Assembly (NCBI GenBank): GCA_019915015.1
Contig: JAHBBC010000053.1
Location: 48,196-112,195 of the forward strand
Direction of reading: 5' to 3'
DNA from: Auriscalpium vulgare
Taxonomy: Eukaryota; Basidiomycota; Agaricomycetes; Russulales; Auriscalpiaceae
DNA length: 64,000 nt
Part shown: one piece after another, positions 22,293 to 33,675 of the stretch
How the letters are laid out: every line of letters starts with the position of its first letter
Position numbering within the stretch: the stretch's first letter is position 1
Translations under genes and position numbers: made by a program
Notes under the pieces: generated by a model
The model's database searches: none
Told to the model about the DNA's origin: nothing
The model's input: the letters and a program-made list of their open reading frames with translations, nothing else

Positions 22293-25200
22293 GTGAATTT
22301 TACCAACTTTACACCACCAGAGACTGGGTTTTTAAACGGCAACGGTGCGAGCTCCTCGAACCGCGGAGAGGGGATGTCTTCAACCGCTGAGACCCCCTCA
22401 AATGATGCGGAGCGGGGGAATGCAGGCAGAGCTGCATTGTTAGCACTTCGACCAAACCCCGGCAACGGAAGTCCTCATCGGCAGGACACAGTAATTCAGC
22501 CACTAGGCCTCGACATGAGCAGCATAAATCGTGATAGGATTATCAGTCGCTCCAAAAAGAAGAAAGGAAAGAGCTTCAAAGCCCACATCAAATTGGCGAC
22601 CCAGAACATAAATGGACAGAACTTCCGCACCAAAGTGGGAGTACTACACAGTAAATGGCTCGAATTACACAGAACAATAAAAGAAGACAAAATCGGGATA
22701 ACAGCCTTCCAAGAAATGCACCTTGCGGACGAAGACCTAGCGGACATCCAAGCAAGATACTCAAAAGTGCACGTGATATTCAACTCGAGCCTGCCAGACA
22801 GTCCGAGAGCAAAGGCGGGAGTAGGTTTTGTCCTAAATAAAGCAATGGTAAATATGTCAGACGCCACGGTTGTCCCCCTGATCGAGGGGCGGGCAATCCT
22901 ACTGAAAATAAAGTGGAATAACTCGGAGACGCTCCATATACTTAATGTATACGCACCAAACCTCCCGAACGAACACCCGGATTTCTGGGAGCTACTAGAA
23001 GACAGACTGAGAGAAGAACACGTAACAAGAATCGATTACCTCCTAGGAGACTTCAACCTGGTAGAAGATGCCCAAGACCGAACGCCGCAACACCCCGACG
23101 ATGAAAGGGCCGTAGAAGCACTCCGGAACTTCAGGCAAGCACACAACCTAATAGATGTATGGAGACACAAAAACGAAAAGGTACAACTCTTCACATACCG
23201 ACATAGCACGAACCAGATCACATTGCGCCTAGACCGAATCTATACAATCGAAGAAAATGGTAAGTACGCGTATGAGTGGCAAACCCTACCCAAAGCTGTC
23301 CCATCCGACCACAACATGGTCTCTGTGCAGCACACCGTTAAGAAAGCACCCAACATTGGCAAAGGCCGCTGAACCTGGCCCCTTTTCATACTCGACGACA
23401 AGAACCTAATCAATACCATAATAAGCAAAGGCCAGACTCTGGAGGAAAGACTCGCAGCGTTGTTCATTGATCGCCAAGAAAACAACCCCCAGGTACTCTG
23501 GCAAGAATTCAAAGAAGATATAACCAACAACGCAAAGAGCACAGCAAAATCGGCAATCAACCGCATCGCGACAAAGATCCGGAAACTCAGAGAGGAAGTC
23601 CAGCGCCTGGCGAACAACCCATCCCTCAACGATAACGAGGACACGAGACGCGAGGAAGCAATCCTGGTAGAAGAGATCGACCACCTCAAAAGGAAGAGAC
23701 GATCAGCGTCCGAAGGGAACGCGCAAGCCCAATGGTTCCTGAAAGGCGAATCCGTCGATAAATACTGAACGAAGGTGAACAAGACACCAAAGCCGAGAGA
23801 CGTCATGACCCGCCTGAAGAAGTCCACAGGACATAATAACCCAGAAGCCGTGCAAGCCTATGAGACAAACTCGCAGAAGATGGCCGAAATGGCCGCGCAG
23901 TACCATGCTACCCTCCAAGACGTGGATACACAGGCAAACGGACAGACAACACACTCCACCCGAGAAAGCAGAGCCCGAGTCCTCGACTCGATACCTCAGA
24001 ACCAGAAGCTAGCACCAGAGACAGAAACGCAACTAGAGGATGTCGTCACAGTGGAACAAGTACAAGAGGCCCTCAAAGCGTCTAAGAACGACACCGCGAC
24101 CGGCCTGGATGGCTGCCCATATGAGCTATGGAAAAAGCTAGAGGAAGAACACAGCAACTCGGTCAAAGAAGATAAACCAGGCTTTGACATCCTGAAAACA
24201 CTCACAACTGTATTCCAAGACATCCAGCGCCATGACGTCGACCCGAGAACGGACTTCACAGCAGGTTGGATGTGCCCGATCTACAAAAAGAAGGATCGCA
24301 TGGAGATAGCAAATTACAGACCAATAACCCTACTGGACACAGACTACAAAGTGCTCACGAAGGCACTGGCAATGCAACTAGCAAAATGCATTAGCCCACT
24401 GATACACCCTGACCAGGCCCGTTTCGTACCTGGGAGATCCATATCGGACCATGTAAGACTCGCGCAGACTGTGATTGATTACGCAGAGGCGACGGAGCAA
24501 GACGGGGTCATAATAGCACTAGACCAAGAAAAGCGTATGATAAAATTCAACATGAGTACTTATGGGACGTACTCACAAAATTCAAGCTACCCAACACATT
24601 CATCAAAACGGTAAAAGCACTCTACGGACGAGCATTCACGACAGTAAACATAAACGGATATCTGAGCAGCTCCTTCCAAGTCACTAGAGGGGTACGCCAA
24701 GGAGACCTACTTTCGTGCCTTCTCTTCAATCTTGCAATAGAACCTCTCGCCTGTATGTTTCGAGCAACACCAAACCTCAAAGGATTCCATATCCCGGGCC
24801 TTATGAAAAAACTAATAATAAACCTTTTTGCCGACGACACGCTACTTTACCTCTCGAAAGAAGACCGCTACCGCGATGTCAAACCCATATTAGACAACTG
24901 GTGCACGGAATCAGGAGCGCACTTCAACATCGACAAAACAGAGTACATACCGATTGGATCCAAGGAACACAGGAAAACAGTGCTAGAAACCAAACGCCTC
25001 TCACCAAGGGATAGGCACCTTCCTGAAACAGCCCGAATAGCAAAAGACGGAACTGTGGTACGCTACCTGGGAGGCTACGTTGGTAACGACATTGATGACA
25101 CAATCCCGTGGGGCCCTGTACTCGACAAAGTCAATGATAGACTCACGCAATGGAACCATTATCACCCATCCCTTTAAGGCAAGAAAGCCATCGTGCAAAT

Positions 25201-27204
25201 GTTCGTAGGAGGCTGCACGCAGTACCTGGCAAAAGTCCAAGGCACCCCGAAGACCATTGAGAAAGCGCTAGAGAAAATAGTCAGGAACTTCATGTGGTCG
25301 GAAAACACCCAAAGAGCACCGATAGACTTGAAATACCTGTATCGAAAGACTGAAGACGGGGGTCTGGACTTACTAGACATCAGCACGAGAAACCAAGCAA
25401 TCGAAATAACATGGCTAAAATCATACCTAGACATGACGGAATCTTGCCCCACATGGGCTTTCGTGACCGACATCCTGATCGCAAAAATATCCAATGCGCC
25501 GGATATAGCAAAACTAAACAAATTCCTACAGACGTGGTCAGTACCGACGAGGGGGAAAAACTCAAAATTACTCCCCACAGGAGTAATACGCATGCTCGAA
25601 ACAGCGAAAACCTATCATACAAATTTCGCGTGCCTGAAACTCTCAGACACCCTGAAAAGACAGCTCCCAGTATGGTTCCACCTCGGAACAATTGATGCTA
25701 AACCGACCGCGAACCAAGCAAAATGTCTAATGCACACGCATAAGATCACCCGAGTGATAGACATGGAGAAAGCAGAAGAGAGACTCACGAACAGAGTGAA
25801 CGGCCGCCTACATTACCCTGATTGAACTGCGCCTGCCGCGACTGCGCATCGGACAGAACAAAAGGATGCACCAACCCTCACAAGTGCACCCTAAAAGCGA
25901 AACAGATAATTGAAAGAATGGATGAGAAGACGAGCCCGACCCTTCAGGAGCCGGACGATGGGCTCACACTCACACGGCACCGACACGCCACCAACCAGAC
26001 TGCTAAAACGAATAAAGGAGAAATTACCTTCAACCCTAGCGTAACAACAAAGTCGCTAGCGGACACTTTCCGCATCTTCACAGACCCCGCGTGCCAAGCG
26101 CGCGTCCCAGCGCACCGTGTTGTAGGCCCCAACAGAGGACGATACAATCTAAGGGAACTAAAGATAGTCTACACCGACGGCTCCTGCACAAATAATGGTA
26201 AATTAAACTCACTATGTGGAAGCGGGATCTGGTACGGCCAGGACCACCCAAACAACATGGCCCTCCGCATAAACGGACAAGCACGAACAAACCAGATAGG
26301 TGAAATCGCTGTGATAGTAGCGACGCTGCAATATGCCGACGAACTAGACCCCATACAATTTAGAATGGACTCGGAGACGGTCCTAAAGGGACTCACAGAA
26401 CACCTGGAAGACTGGGAGAATAGAGGATGGATAGGAGTCACCAACACAGAATACTACCAAGCAGCAGCCTATCGTATGAGAATCAGGTCGGCGACAGTCA
26501 CCTTCCAATGGGTCAAAGGACACAGCGGAGACACAGGAAACGACGGAGCAGACGAACTGGCGGATGCCGGAGCACGGAAAGACAGATCACAAAGAATCGA
26601 CCTATACGCACCCCTGGAATGGCGCCTGACAGGAGGCAAATTAGCGACCATAACCCAAGCAATAGCCTACAGAGGGATAAGACAATTGGCGGAGAAAAAG
26701 CACCCAGATACCAGGGCTGGCCCCAAAGCCCAAATCGCGCGAGCAAGAGACGCCCTAGAGGCACTCACCGGTTCCCAAGAAACAGACGCGACACTATGGA
26801 AAGCGATCCTGAGCAAAGACATACGCAAAAATATACAATCTTTCCTGTACCGCGCATACCAAAACAGCTATAAGCTGGGCGATTTCTGGATCCACACCGC
26901 CATCCCAGAGCGGGCGGTATGCGGAGCATGCAATGACCCCCTCGAATCGCTTGAACACATCCTATGTCAATGCCAAATAGAAGCGCGAGAAATCATCTGG
27001 AAACTCACCGAAGATCTGTGGCCACACAGCGACGAGACATGGCCCGACATCTCCCTAGGCACGATCCTTGCAGTAAGAAACCTAGTCGTAACAAGAGCAA
27101 CCCCGGAATGCAACAAGAGGCAAGAAAAGAGCCCAAGGTGCGACGCGCCTCCTGAGAATCTTGGTTTCGGAATCAGCACATCTGATCTGGGTAATCAGAT
27201 GTGA
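22293..27204 (+). pseudogene. LINE ORF2: APE endonuclease, RT, RNase H; multiply broken
   Basis: The APE-type endonuclease spans 22590-23340 (LATQNINGQN, AFQEMH, LNVYAPN, LLGDFNLV, final SDHNMVSV). The RT region follows, with NYRPITLLDTDYKVLTKAL, PGRSISDHVRLAQ, GVRQGDLLSCLLFNLAIEPL and catalytic FADD (about 24829). A Cys cluster (CACRDCA, CTNPHKC) begins at about 25828. RNase H (IVYTDGSC at about 26166, GEIAVIVATL, RMDSETVLKGL, WVKGHSG) retains the D-E-D-type acidic residues. The end has CGACNDPLESLEHILCQC, a C-terminal Cys/His finger. Breaks: TGA near 23370 and 23766, a 1-nt loss at the A-Y-D-K-I block near 24534, TAA near 25176 and a frame change near 25822. It would have copied LINE RNA at nicked chromosomal targets. 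Confidence 0.85.
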
Positions 27205-27590
27205 ACATGCAATCGCAGGAAAAACCCACTCACGAGCGGAGATTCAAAGACGCTGGACAAAGAAAATCAACGACAGAGTTAGCATTGACCGATACTGTGC
27301 AAGGCAAAAGACAAAAATAAAATAAAATAAACCCTCTGGTATTAGACCGCCACGGGCCCCCCTGTAATAGCGGCAACAGAGTCCCACACTACCCTGAAAA
27401 GGGCGTGCGTAAAAGCATTTTTTCCTCGGATGGGTCCCAGGACCCAGCTTAGCGGATTTCTGGGAGTCGATGGTTGTAGGAGAAGTTAAGTGTTCTAATG
27501 ATTCTATCTTAGTGCATTTAGCCCGATCTTCTGTAAACCCTAGTAGTTGTATACCTATGAATATCACATCGCTTATCTAAAATAACATAA

Positions 27591-28198
27591 AAATTACCGT
27601 GAGTACTTGTTGTCTGAACGCCCATGAATTAAGCTGACCTTGTGATCACCCTGCAGGTGCCGGCGTGATATCGTCAGGTCCGCAACAAATTCAATCTTCA
27701 ACTTCTTGTGCTTCCTAATACGTAAATCAGCTGTCTGTTACATGTCTGGTTCATATCACGCACTTGCAAATCACGCAGTCATGAACCTTGTGATTGCTAC
27801 CTTTAGCATCTGTACGTGTGTGTTGGTTCTCAAAGAAATGCTTCACGTCAGCGCTAGGTGATAGCTTCTTTTCCTCCAACAAATCAATGGTACTGATATG
27901 TGACAGGTCCTCCAGGAGCCCATTGACATTGCGCGCATCAGGATCAGGAAGGGCAGTGCCTTCGCCCTGATTTGCCGACGCTGCGGCCTTCTTGCGAGGC
28001 TTGCGGGGTGCTGTAAAGCAATGATAGGTATGTTACGGCAGAGAACAGCAATAATCTGACTAACCTTTCTTTGGCGCAGCTTGAGCTTGCTTATCCGCAG
28101 CTCGTCGAGCCTTGTGATTGGGCCCATTCAAGTCTGTGCTACCGTCCGACAGCGACTCGGCAGAATTTGCTTCTTCTGTTAGAGGCGGAGGCGGCGCA
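27591..28198 (-). pseudogene. hAT-A 5' portion (BED-finger end)
   Basis: Continuation of hAT-A upstream of the LINE. On minus, an exon with APPPPLTEEANSAESLSDGS and basic KARRAADKQAQ ends at a donor near 28062. The intron closes at TTTACAG, and the next exon carries RKPRKKAAASAN, IDLLEEKKLSPSAD and VKHFFENQH. Then HDCVICKC and KLKIEFVADLTISRRHLQ form a BED-like Cys/His region just before the LINE junction. The frame is open to 28203, where the copia LTR begins, so the true N-terminus was probably cut off by the copia insertion. Confidence 0.6.
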
Positions 28199-28203
28199 CC
28201 TTC

Positions 28204-28687
28204 TGTTGGAATTTGGTGATGACGCTAGTCTCATGACAAATACTATGGAATGATCTAGAACGATCTGGACTTGTTTGATCATGGAACATTGTAGAATAGT
28301 CTAGAATAGCTACTGTACAGGATTGCTATACGCTTACTCAGGTCTTAACTCCTATCTCCTAGGATGACTGATGTACTTACTGATGCTGTGCAAGCTGACT
28401 GATTCTTACACATTATGTCTTACACATATGCTTTATGCTTACTACACAATTTCTGATTGGTTGATATGCAGAGCCCCAAGTAGTATAAAAGGGCTCCTTT
28501 CTTCGCTCAGATACCTCAGTCTTTTCACATCACAGACTGAGGTGAGCATTCCTATGCATACTTAGGAGTCTTCTCTTTACTAACTCACTTGTAGTATAGA
28601 CTAACGTCTCTCTAAGGTACTGCAATATAGTCTTTTCACATCACAGACTGAGTATAGACTAACGTCTCTCTAAGTTGTGTTTCATCA
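28204..28687 (+). repeat. Copia 5' LTR (484 nt)
   Basis: Starts TGTTGGAATT and ends TTTCATCA (TG...CA). It contains a TATA box at 28484 and, downstream, two copies of CTTTTCACATCACAGACTGA (near 28524 and 28632), each followed by GACTAACGTCTCTCTAAG-type words. The duplication lies in the R/U5 region. Confidence 0.8.
28484..28490 (+). promoter_or_regulatory. TATA box of copia LTR promoter
   Basis: TATAAAA within AGTATAAAAGGGCTC, about 200 nt before the LTR end. The position fits the U3/R promoter that drives the genomic RNA. Confidence 0.6.
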
Positions 28688-28699
28688 GGTTATGGGCCC
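28688..28699 (+). other. Copia primer-binding site (half-tRNA-iMet type)
   Basis: GGTTATGGGCCC directly follows the LTR. Its complement, GGGCCCATAACC, differs by one base from the anticodon-arm segment GGGCTCATAACC of initiator tRNA-Met. Copia-type elements in insects and yeast Ty5 prime from the cleaved half of this tRNA. Confidence 0.6.
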
Positions 28700-29291
28700 T
28701 GCCTGAACACCTGCTACAAGAAGTTACTTTGCTTTTTATCAAGGCGAGTCTACCATCATCTTCCCACTCGCGCCCTATCTTGGAGCTCTTCATTGAGCTG
28801 CCATTGTGCTCTCGCCCCTTTGGGGTTACGCGAGCGCTGATGACGGAGGCATGGCAATGCCAGAAGTCAGCGTGAGCCCTTCTGCCCTGTCCCTCTGTGC
28901 GCATACTGTACAATTACCTACCCTGGTGTAGACCACAACTGTGTCGAACCAGAAGAGTCCACTACGGGCTTAGGGGAACCTGGGGAAGCCTGGGGGAACC
29001 ATAACCTGTTACAACTGCAGTGCGCTACTATAAGTACTTAGATTTGTGGAGCCCAACCATCTAGGCTTTAATTAGGATCCGGAGGTGTACCTTGGTGCAT
29101 TCTCGTTTCATCCTAACCACAAATTTGCATACAAGTACTGTAATTGTACTGTATATGCGCACATGGACATGGGCAGGACAGGACCTTAGGGTTCTGGCTT
29201 AGAGATACAGCACATAGGGTTGACGTCGTCTTGAACTTCTTAAAGAATCTGGGTCTGACTGCTCCTCAAACCCAGATCATTCGCTCTACAC

Positions 29292-32184
29292 ATGTCTGGA
29301 GAATTACTTCCCAAAGGATTTACCATCCTAGCTGGAAACAGCAACTATGCCCTTTGGCAAGATGATATGATGGCCTTTCTTAAAGTCAAGAAGCTCTGGA
29401 GGTACACCAGTGGCTCCAAGCCATCTCCCAAAGCTGCAGATCCAGACAATCCTACTGCAACTGAGGTGGAGGCGGAGGCGGTATGGGATGAAGAAGATGA
29501 TGTGGCGCTTGGATACATTAAAGCATCCCTGGCACCAGCCTTGAAGAACAAAGTGGGCAACGATGACCACTCTTCTGATGCCTGGAAATTTCTCAAAACA
29601 TCCTATTCCAAACCCGGCACTCGCACCATCTTCACCCAATTTGACCTCTACCTTTCCACCCGTCTCATCGATACCAAACCTCTTGGACCTCAGATCAATG
29701 ACTTTGATCAGCAGTATGAGAATCTCAAGAAGAATGGCATAACTGTTACACCCATCCAACACACGTACTTCCTCCTCAAGGCCCTCCCAGATTCCTATAA
29801 AGCATTTAGGGATCTTACCCTTGATTCCTTCAGTGACCTTAAAACTGCCACTCCTGCTGAGATCACTACTCGCATCCTTGGCAAAGAGGCTAGCATAAAG
29901 GCAGACTCCACCATCGCTGCCACTGTTAATTCTGCGGCTGCCAAAGCCAAAGGAAAGCAGAAGGTGGAGAAGGGCAAGTGCAAGTACTGTCACAAGAAGG
30001 GTCACTGGGAGGCCAATTGTCGCAAGAAACAGGCTGATGAAGCTGGCGACAAGAAGAAGGGAGGGGACAGTAGTGGCGGCGGCGGAGGTAGTAGTAAACC
30101 CTCTGTAAATGCTCTAATTGTTGAGGCCTCGTCCTCCAATGAAGTCGCTGTTGCCTGGTACCTCTCGCCTGATAAGAATCGCTGGATGCTTGACAGTGGT
30201 TGCTCTCACCATATTACACACACACGTACAGACTTTGCCCAGTACACGCCCCTAGAAAAACCTGGACATATTGCCGTTGGTGATAGTACTGCCCAGGCTA
30301 TGCACTTCTATGGGACGGGCACTGTCAATGCGTGGACAGATGTGGATGGGAAGCGTGTTGCGGTCACGCTTAAGAATGTGCTTTTTGCACCTAAAGCCGC
30401 TCATCGATACATATCGGTGACTACACTGTTGAACCAGAAGTTTGATGTGCTTCTACGTGGTTCTACAGGAGTGTGTACAATAGAACGCGCTGGCATAACC
30501 TATGGTATTGGCCAAAAGCACGATCAGTTTTATTGGTTGGAGCTTAAGCCTAAACCTGCGGTTCATGAGGCGACGGTTAAAGATGCGGTTTCGGTTGACA
30601 TTGCTCATGGACGCTTTGCTCATATGTCACATGGCGCCCTGAAACGACTTACTTCTGAAGTTGTCAAAGGGATTGTCATAGACCATGCTACAGTGGCTAC
30701 TAAACCCTGTCATGGATGTGAGCTTGGCAAGAGCACTCGCCAGACCTACCCTAGTTCAGATAAGCGTGCCGCCAGGGTTCTTGGCAAAATCCATTCGGAT
30801 CTAGTCGGACCTATGCGTGTGCAGTCTATCCAAGGATTCACATATATTGCGACATTCCTCGACGACTTCAGTAACAAAGGAGTTGCTATGTTCCTCAAGC
30901 GAAAGTCAGATTTTCTCCTGGCATTTGAGACATTCCTGGCCAGAGCTGAGAAGGAAACTAGTGTCAAGCTAGTGATCTTTCACTCTGATCGAGGAGGGGA
31001 ATATATAAATACTATCTTGGATAAACGCTTTAAAGAACTGGGTATCACGCATCATAAAACCATGCCTTACACGCCACAACAGAACGGACGTGCGGAGCGC
31101 TGGAATCGTACCATCATGGAGAAAGCCCTGTCTATGCTTCATCATGCAGGCTTGTCTCTTGGGTTCTGGCAATGCGCGGTTGAGACTGCTGTTCATGTCT
31201 ACAATCGCACTCCCACCCGTACGTTGAAATGGAAGACGCCAATGGAGGTATGGAGTGCTGGTCACATTCCTGATGTTGCGTACTTTCGCGTTTTCGGCTG
31301 CAAAGCCTACGTGCACATTCAGAAGGAACATCGTCATAAATTGGAACCTAATGCCAAAGAAATGACGTTTGTGGGTTACGAGGATGGTTCAAAAGGTTAC
31401 CGTTTCTGGAATCCTGCCACCCGGTCCATTGTGTTGTCTGGCGAAGCAACATTTGATGAGACTTCCTTCATTTCGAGACCAACCCAGAAAGCACCACCAA
31501 GCGCTCCTGATCCTCCTACTCAACACCTAAGTCTCTCTGATTTAATCAATGATGAGGACTTCACTCCTGAACGGAGGCCTGTGCCCGCTCCTCCAGTTAA
31601 CGCAGCTGGAGATGACTCGGATCCAGATGAGGATCCAGCACCCAAAGTAGAGAAAGACGATTCTAAGGTTAAAACACCACCTGCTACACCACCACCATCA
31701 CGACCACATACGCCTCCACCTCCTGCTCCACCTCGCACACCACCTCGTCGCGCAACCAATGCTAGAGTTGATAATGAAGCGCTTAGGCATAGAGTCCCAC
31801 CGTTAGAAGAATCTCCACCTATCGCTGAAGCAGTGACACCACCAGCGCGTCCACGACGTGCAAATGCTGGTCAAAGAGCTGCAAGGCTCGGCGATCAGTA
31901 TGATGGCTTAACTGCACTTCAAGTTGAACAGCTGGATCTTCGACGGCGATTGCCTGATACACAAGGACTTGTGCGTCAGCTGGACTTTGAAGCTCCTAAT
32001 CTCCACGCTCTGTTAGATCTCATGGTTGGTCACGATCCCAAAACCTACACAGAGGCTATGGCATCGCGAGATTTTTCCAAATGGTGGGAGGCGTGTCGGT
32101 ATGAATTGGACCAGCTGAATAAGCTTGGTACTTGGGAACTGGTGAACAGACCAAAGAATAGAACAGTCATTAAAACTTGGTGGG
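29292..32184 (+). pseudogene. Copia Gag-Pol polyprotein, cut off in RT
   Basis: One open frame from ATG 29292. Gag (residues 1-220) has the usual GNSNYALWQDDMMAFL start. A CCHC knuckle (CKYCHKKGHWEANC, about 29970-30015) follows, then aspartic protease (WMLDSGCSHHIT, about 30184). The integrase zinc region comes next (HGRFAHMSHGAL ... CHGCELGK, 30605-30735), then the integrase core D-D-E (IHSDLVGPM, FHSDRGGEY, TPQQNGRAERWNRT, 30790-31100). A Pro-rich linker follows, and then RT begins at about 32085 (KWWEACRYELDQL, WELVNRPKNRTVIKTWW). The frame is otherwise undamaged, but the AT-rich element enters after WW and adds stray codons to a stop at 32229. Before that insertion the element looks to have been functional this far. 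Confidence 0.85.
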
Positions 32185-32344
32185 AAATGGCCAGTGCAAG
32201 CATGGCAGTACAATTACTCTTAATCATTTAGGGGGCAGGGGGGAGAGGGGCTTGGCCATTAAATATACCCAAGCAAAATTGCTGACAGTCTAGGCTTGGG
32301 GATTGTCTCTATCACTCGGTGGTAGCTCAACATCCTGCATGCTC

Positions 32345-33065
32345 CAATGCACTAGGTGGCCGGAGGTGAGTGTTGCAATGTTGTGACATTGTGATTATTC
32401 TTCCGGTAAGAATGCTCCGGAATGGTGGTCAGAATCCTGAGGCAATAATCGGGACGCTGATAAAAATACAAAACAATCGGGATCAGAACGATGCAGTGTG
32501 AGTACAAGAACTGAGGTGAACAATGGTCAGAGGACAATGGTGCAACTGCAGAGGAATACAGATGTCACAGTGACTGGAGTGGCATCGTGCATACATTCTG
32601 ATGACAATCTCAACAATAAACATGTCTGATGGAATTCCGACGCGTTGTGACAGCTGTGGGAGGTGCTGTGCTCGAGGTCACGTGGTGGCAGTTGGAACAA
32701 CGAGCAAGTGGTCGGATGACTGTGTGTGCTGCGTGCGACAGCGTCACTGGCGCGAGTGTGGTGTTCAAGGTATGATTCCGATTGCGTGACTGCTCTGCAA
32801 GACTCCAATCTTGCGAGCGGTTAGAAGAACTAATCAGGTGGTCGGAGCACTGCTGTGCAATGCTGCGATCTTCAGAATTGTGTGTCTGTCGACTTGATGA
32901 AAGTGCGAAAATTCTGTAATGATCGCCTCGCAGCATGGAGCGATGTGTATCAGCGCCGTCACCGTTGTGCTGACGCGCCACACGACATCGACAATGTGTA
33001 TCTTGGCTTCCACTACGCCTATGGAGGCGGTTCCGGGCTCAATCAAGGGCTTGGATGTCATGTAT
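32345..33065 (-). repeat. Diverged inverted copy of the 3.2-kb LTR-like repeat
   Basis: The reverse complement matches 3235-3865, including GCGAGGCGATCATTAC, AATTTTCGCACTTTC, CATTCTTACCGG and CAACACTCACCT blocks. A partial, forward-oriented copy of its outer end (GAGCCCAGAACCACCTCCA) lies at 33220-33320. Confidence 0.6.
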
Positions 33066-33588
33066 TCCTAAGATGCCCAAGAGTTTATCTGATGCTGTAT
33101 TTCACGGCAAAAGAGTTGTATTTCATTTTCACATGTATGTAATTTCTATCCACAGTAGCACCATAGAATTGCATGTATATGTGAATCAGTCATGATAGTA
33201 TACATCACTATCTCGATTGAGCCCAGAACCACCTCCACAGGTGCAGTAGAAGCTGAGATACATGTTGTCGATGTCTCATGGCACGTCAGCACGTCAGCGA
33301 CAACACGTCACATGTTGTGGGAAGCAGCGGCAATGTGTAAGCGTTGGAGTCAAGAGCGAAGCCACGGCACCTGGTGGCGCCGCAGCCCACGGGTCGAAGA
33401 CCTCTGAACTCTTTTTTTCAGTGATTCTCATCCATTTTGCAAATCACAATAATTGTAGCTTTAGATATATATATCTTTTCCCAAAGTATCAAAGAAGGGG
33501 AAAGAAATAGATGCAAAGAGCAAACTGTCTTGTAGGGCAGGAGAAGATAGAAGGTCAACAACTACTGTACATATCCTATAAAGCTAAA

Positions 33589-33675
33589 TGGCCTTGTAGT
33601 GTAGTGGTCAATGCTATTGGTTGATATAAAGAACCAAGAGGTTGTAGGTTCAATTCTCCCTCTGTGCGACTTTTT
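33589..33675 (+). ncRNA. tRNA-derived SINE-like unit
   Basis: Carries an A-box-like TAGTGTAGTGGTCAATGC (33597) and a B-box GGTTGTAGGTTCAATTC (33640), about 40 nt apart, followed by a T5 run (33671-33675). This is an RNA polymerase III promoter and terminator layout. The 5' and 3' ends do not pair as an acceptor stem, so it is not a working tRNA. It may be a SINE head or a tRNA pseudogene inside the AT-rich element. Confidence 0.4.

Larger units (their letters stand above)
17228..27590 (+). mobile_element. Non-LTR retrotransposon (LINE, Tad1/I-like) inserted in hAT-A
   Basis: Bounded by a perfect 14-nt target duplication. It holds a 5' leader with a C run, a Gag-like ORF1, then an ORF2 with APE endonuclease, reverse transcriptase, RNase H and a C-terminal Cys/His finger. 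An AT-rich 3' end follows (AAATAAAATAAAATAAA near 27318, AAAATAACATAA at the very end). Domain order plus RNase H points to the I/Tad1 group of fungal LINEs. Without the 1.38-kb AT-rich insert at 19825-21204 it is about 9 kb and seems full length. Both ORFs carry stops or frame breaks, so this copy is dead. Confidence 0.85.

Noticed and set aside
22293..27204. Working LINE ORF2
   Set aside because: Several stops and a 1-nt loss in the reverse-transcriptase core show that this copy is inactive.
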